A stretch of 64,000 nucleotides of DNA, taken from Aquimarina rhabdastrellae. Lineage in GTDB: Bacteria; Bacteroidota; Bacteroidia; Flavobacteriales; Flavobacteriaceae. A program made the position numbers and the translations under genes. The first letter of the stretch is position 1. Every line of letters begins with the position of its first letter. Location: NCBI GenBank assembly GCA_947387485.1, contig CANDNT010000014.1:27096-91095 (forward strand), written 5' to 3'. A model generated the notes under the pieces. That model made no database searches. It was given only the letters and a program-made list of their open reading frames with translations, and was not told where the DNA came from. Shown here one piece after another: positions 62,865-64,000 of this stretch.

Positions 62865-63716
62865 ATGCACAAACTCTCTTTCTTGATTATTGCTTTTAAT
62901 GTTTTTATAAGTTGTCAAAGTCAAAAAGATTCTAAACTACAGAAAGTAGCTACGTTACCATCAACTTTGGATGAAATCTCAGGTATCAATTATACACATA
63001 AGACTAAAACCTTATATGCTATTAATGATTCTGGTAACGCTAATACATTATTTCAATTAAATCTCGAAGGAGAACTTGTACATCAAAATACATTACCTAC
63101 ATCGATTACTAATGTAGATTGGGAAGATTTAGCTTATGATCATAATGGAAACATCTTTATAGGAGATTTTGGAAATAATGATAATAAGCGTAAAGATTTA
63201 GTCATTTATAAAGTAAATTCTAGCGATACATCAAAAATAAGCGCTACTCATTTTAGCCTTGAAGATCAGAAAGATTTTCCTCCTAAAAAATCTAAACGCA
63301 ATTTTGACATTGAAGCTTTTATTTATCACAATGACTATTTCTATCTTTTTACAAAAAATAGAAGTTCTAAGTTTAATGGTATTACTAAACTTTATAAGCT
63401 TCCTGCTAAAGAAGGGAGTTTTAAAGCCAAACTTCTTACAACTTATAGTATAGGTAACGATTCTAGAGATTGTTTTATTACTGCTGCAGCTATAAATACA
63501 AATGGTGATAAAATAGCTTTATTAACCTATAATAAAATATACTTATTATCTAATTTTGAAGGAGATCATTTATTTGATGGTGATGTTCAAAAAATAAAGC
63601 TTAAACATTTTTCTCAAAAAGAAGGCATTACTTTTATTGATGATAATACACTTTATATTAGCAATGAAACCAGTAAAAGAAGTGCTGCTAGTTTATATCA
63701 ATATTCGTTAAATTAG
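62865..63716 (+). CDS. Propeller-type lipoprotein of unknown ligand
   Basis: 283 residues. Lipoprotein signal LSFLIIAFNVFISCQSQKDS with lipid cysteine about C17. Propeller-like repeats with NDSGN motifs follow (TLYAINDSGNANTLFQLN, WEDLAYDHNGNIFIGDFGNN, NFDIEAFIYHNDYFYLFTKN, DNTLYISNETSK). It resembles SdiA-regulated/phytase-like propellers. The acidic loops DxGN could bind calcium. It follows dps closely and ends in a terminator. Confidence 0.75.
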   Translation: MHKLSFLIIAFNVFISCQSQKDSKLQKVATLPSTLDEISGINYTHKTKTLYAINDSGNANTLFQLNLEGELVHQNTLPTSITNVDWEDLAYDHNGNIFIGDFGNNDNKRKDLVIYKVNSSDTSKISATHFSLEDQKDFPPKKSKRNFDIEAFIYHNDYFYLFTKNRSSKFNGITKLYKLPAKEGSFKAKLLTTYSIGNDSRDCFITAAAINTNGDKIALLTYNKIYLLSNFEGDHLFDGDVQKIKLKHFSQKEGITFIDDNTLYISNETSKRSAASLYQYSLN

Positions 63717-63733
63717 AATATTCTTTATAAAAT

Positions 63734-63774
63734 AAAAAGACCAGTATAAATACTTGAATTATACTGGTCTTTTT
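63734..63774. terminator. Bidirectional terminator
   Basis: A 16-bp stem AAAAAGACCAGTATAA/TTATACTGGTCTTTTT between the propeller gene and the convergent PorP/SprF gene. Confidence 0.88.
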
Positions 63775-63793
63775 TATGTTTAAGAAATAGTAT

Positions 63794-64000
63794 CTAGTAA
63801 TTTACTGCTGGACAATTACAATCATAACGTTCTTTTCGTTTTCCGAAATCATATCCTAATGTTAATTGATGGTAACTCTTATCGATTACAATATCATTTG
63901 TTTGATAACTATATGTGTATCCTAACATCCACTTCTTGTAATTAACTCCTACAAATGGGGTGATATATTGTAAGTTTTGTCCCTCTATAGTCGATGCACC
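63794..64000 (-). CDS. PorP/SprF-family type IX secretion membrane protein, C-terminal end
   Basis: The last 68 codons of a minus-strand gene that continues beyond the right edge: YITPFVGVNYKKWMLGYTYS, HQLTLGYDFGKRKERYDCNC, PAVNY-stop. Beta-barrel strands followed by the tail R-Y-D-C-N-C-P-A-V-N are characteristic of the PorP/SprF family, outer-membrane proteins linked to type IX secretion and often encoded beside large gliding/adhesin proteins. Its partner would lie outside the window. Confidence 0.85.
   Translation of the reverse strand, partial: GASTIEGQNLQYITPFVGVNYKKWMLGYTYSYQTNDIVIDKSYHQLTLGYDFGKRKERYDCNCPAVNY

Overview
The window comes from an AT-rich member of the Bacteroidota, most likely a marine Flavobacteriaceae (I infer an Aquimarina- or Kordia-like organism, but the genus is not proven). 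Supporting signs are the -7 box TAnnTTTG instead of sigma-70 boxes, the tail of a type IX secretion PorP/SprF protein at the right edge, a DUF5916 outer-membrane protein, a DUF4294 protein, many lipoproteins, and the gyrA-TPR, mutL-rhomboid-rhomboid and ribH-TPR-recF neighbourhoods. There is no insertion sequence, prophage or CRISPR array. The only RNA gene is tRNA-Pro(UGG).

Left half (1-39.7 kb): an accessory, duplication-rich stress and efflux region. Three close AraC-family paralogues (1291-2175, 25601-26500, 38720-39625) are scattered among sodB, dps, a chloramphenicol-acetyltransferase-like gene, two odd metallo-beta-lactamase-fold genes, Bcr/CflA and MATE exporters, an RND tripartite pump, RidA, a small ferredoxin and an NmrA-like reductase. 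Six promoters in this region (sodB, two of the AraC genes, the dps operon, the RND operon, the DUF481-like/DUF1330 operon) carry the same arrangement. It consists of two GGT-centred half-sites exactly 21 bp apart, the proximal one 31-32 bp from a TAnnTTTG -7 box. This looks like one AraC regulon. The region also shows block duplication followed by reciprocal decay: intact sodB sits beside a dead dps (405-584), intact dps sits beside a dead sodB (37607-37765), and the second MBL gene sits beside an exporter reduced to its two ends (36207-36349).

A second decayed duplication lies at 9.9-16.3 kb. An intact SMP-30-like lipoprotein, ECF sigma factor and LytS/LytR pair are followed by a DUF5916 gene. 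Upstream of that gene stand a 53-codon internally deleted copy of the SMP-30-like gene and a frameshifted N-terminal piece of the histidine kinase. Between 16.3 and 21.1 kb are unrelated minus-strand genes: a pepsin-like lipoprotein, an L,D-transpeptidase, a HEPN candidate, a small zinc-ribbon protein and a double VOC protein. At 3-8.7 kb are an SDR/LysR divergent pair, an esterase/AraC divergent pair and two unrecognised proteins.

Right half (40.5-64 kb): ordinary conserved chromosome. It holds tRNA-Pro, a DEAD-box helicase, a DUF72 protein, a TPR protein, gyrA, clpC, an exo/endonuclease-phosphatase protein, two overlapping rhomboids, mutL, ribH, recF with its DUF721 partner, a Kelch-type lipoprotein, a DUF4294 protein, an M42 aminopeptidase, a second dps and the PorP/SprF tail. 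Strong hairpin terminators separate most convergent pairs.
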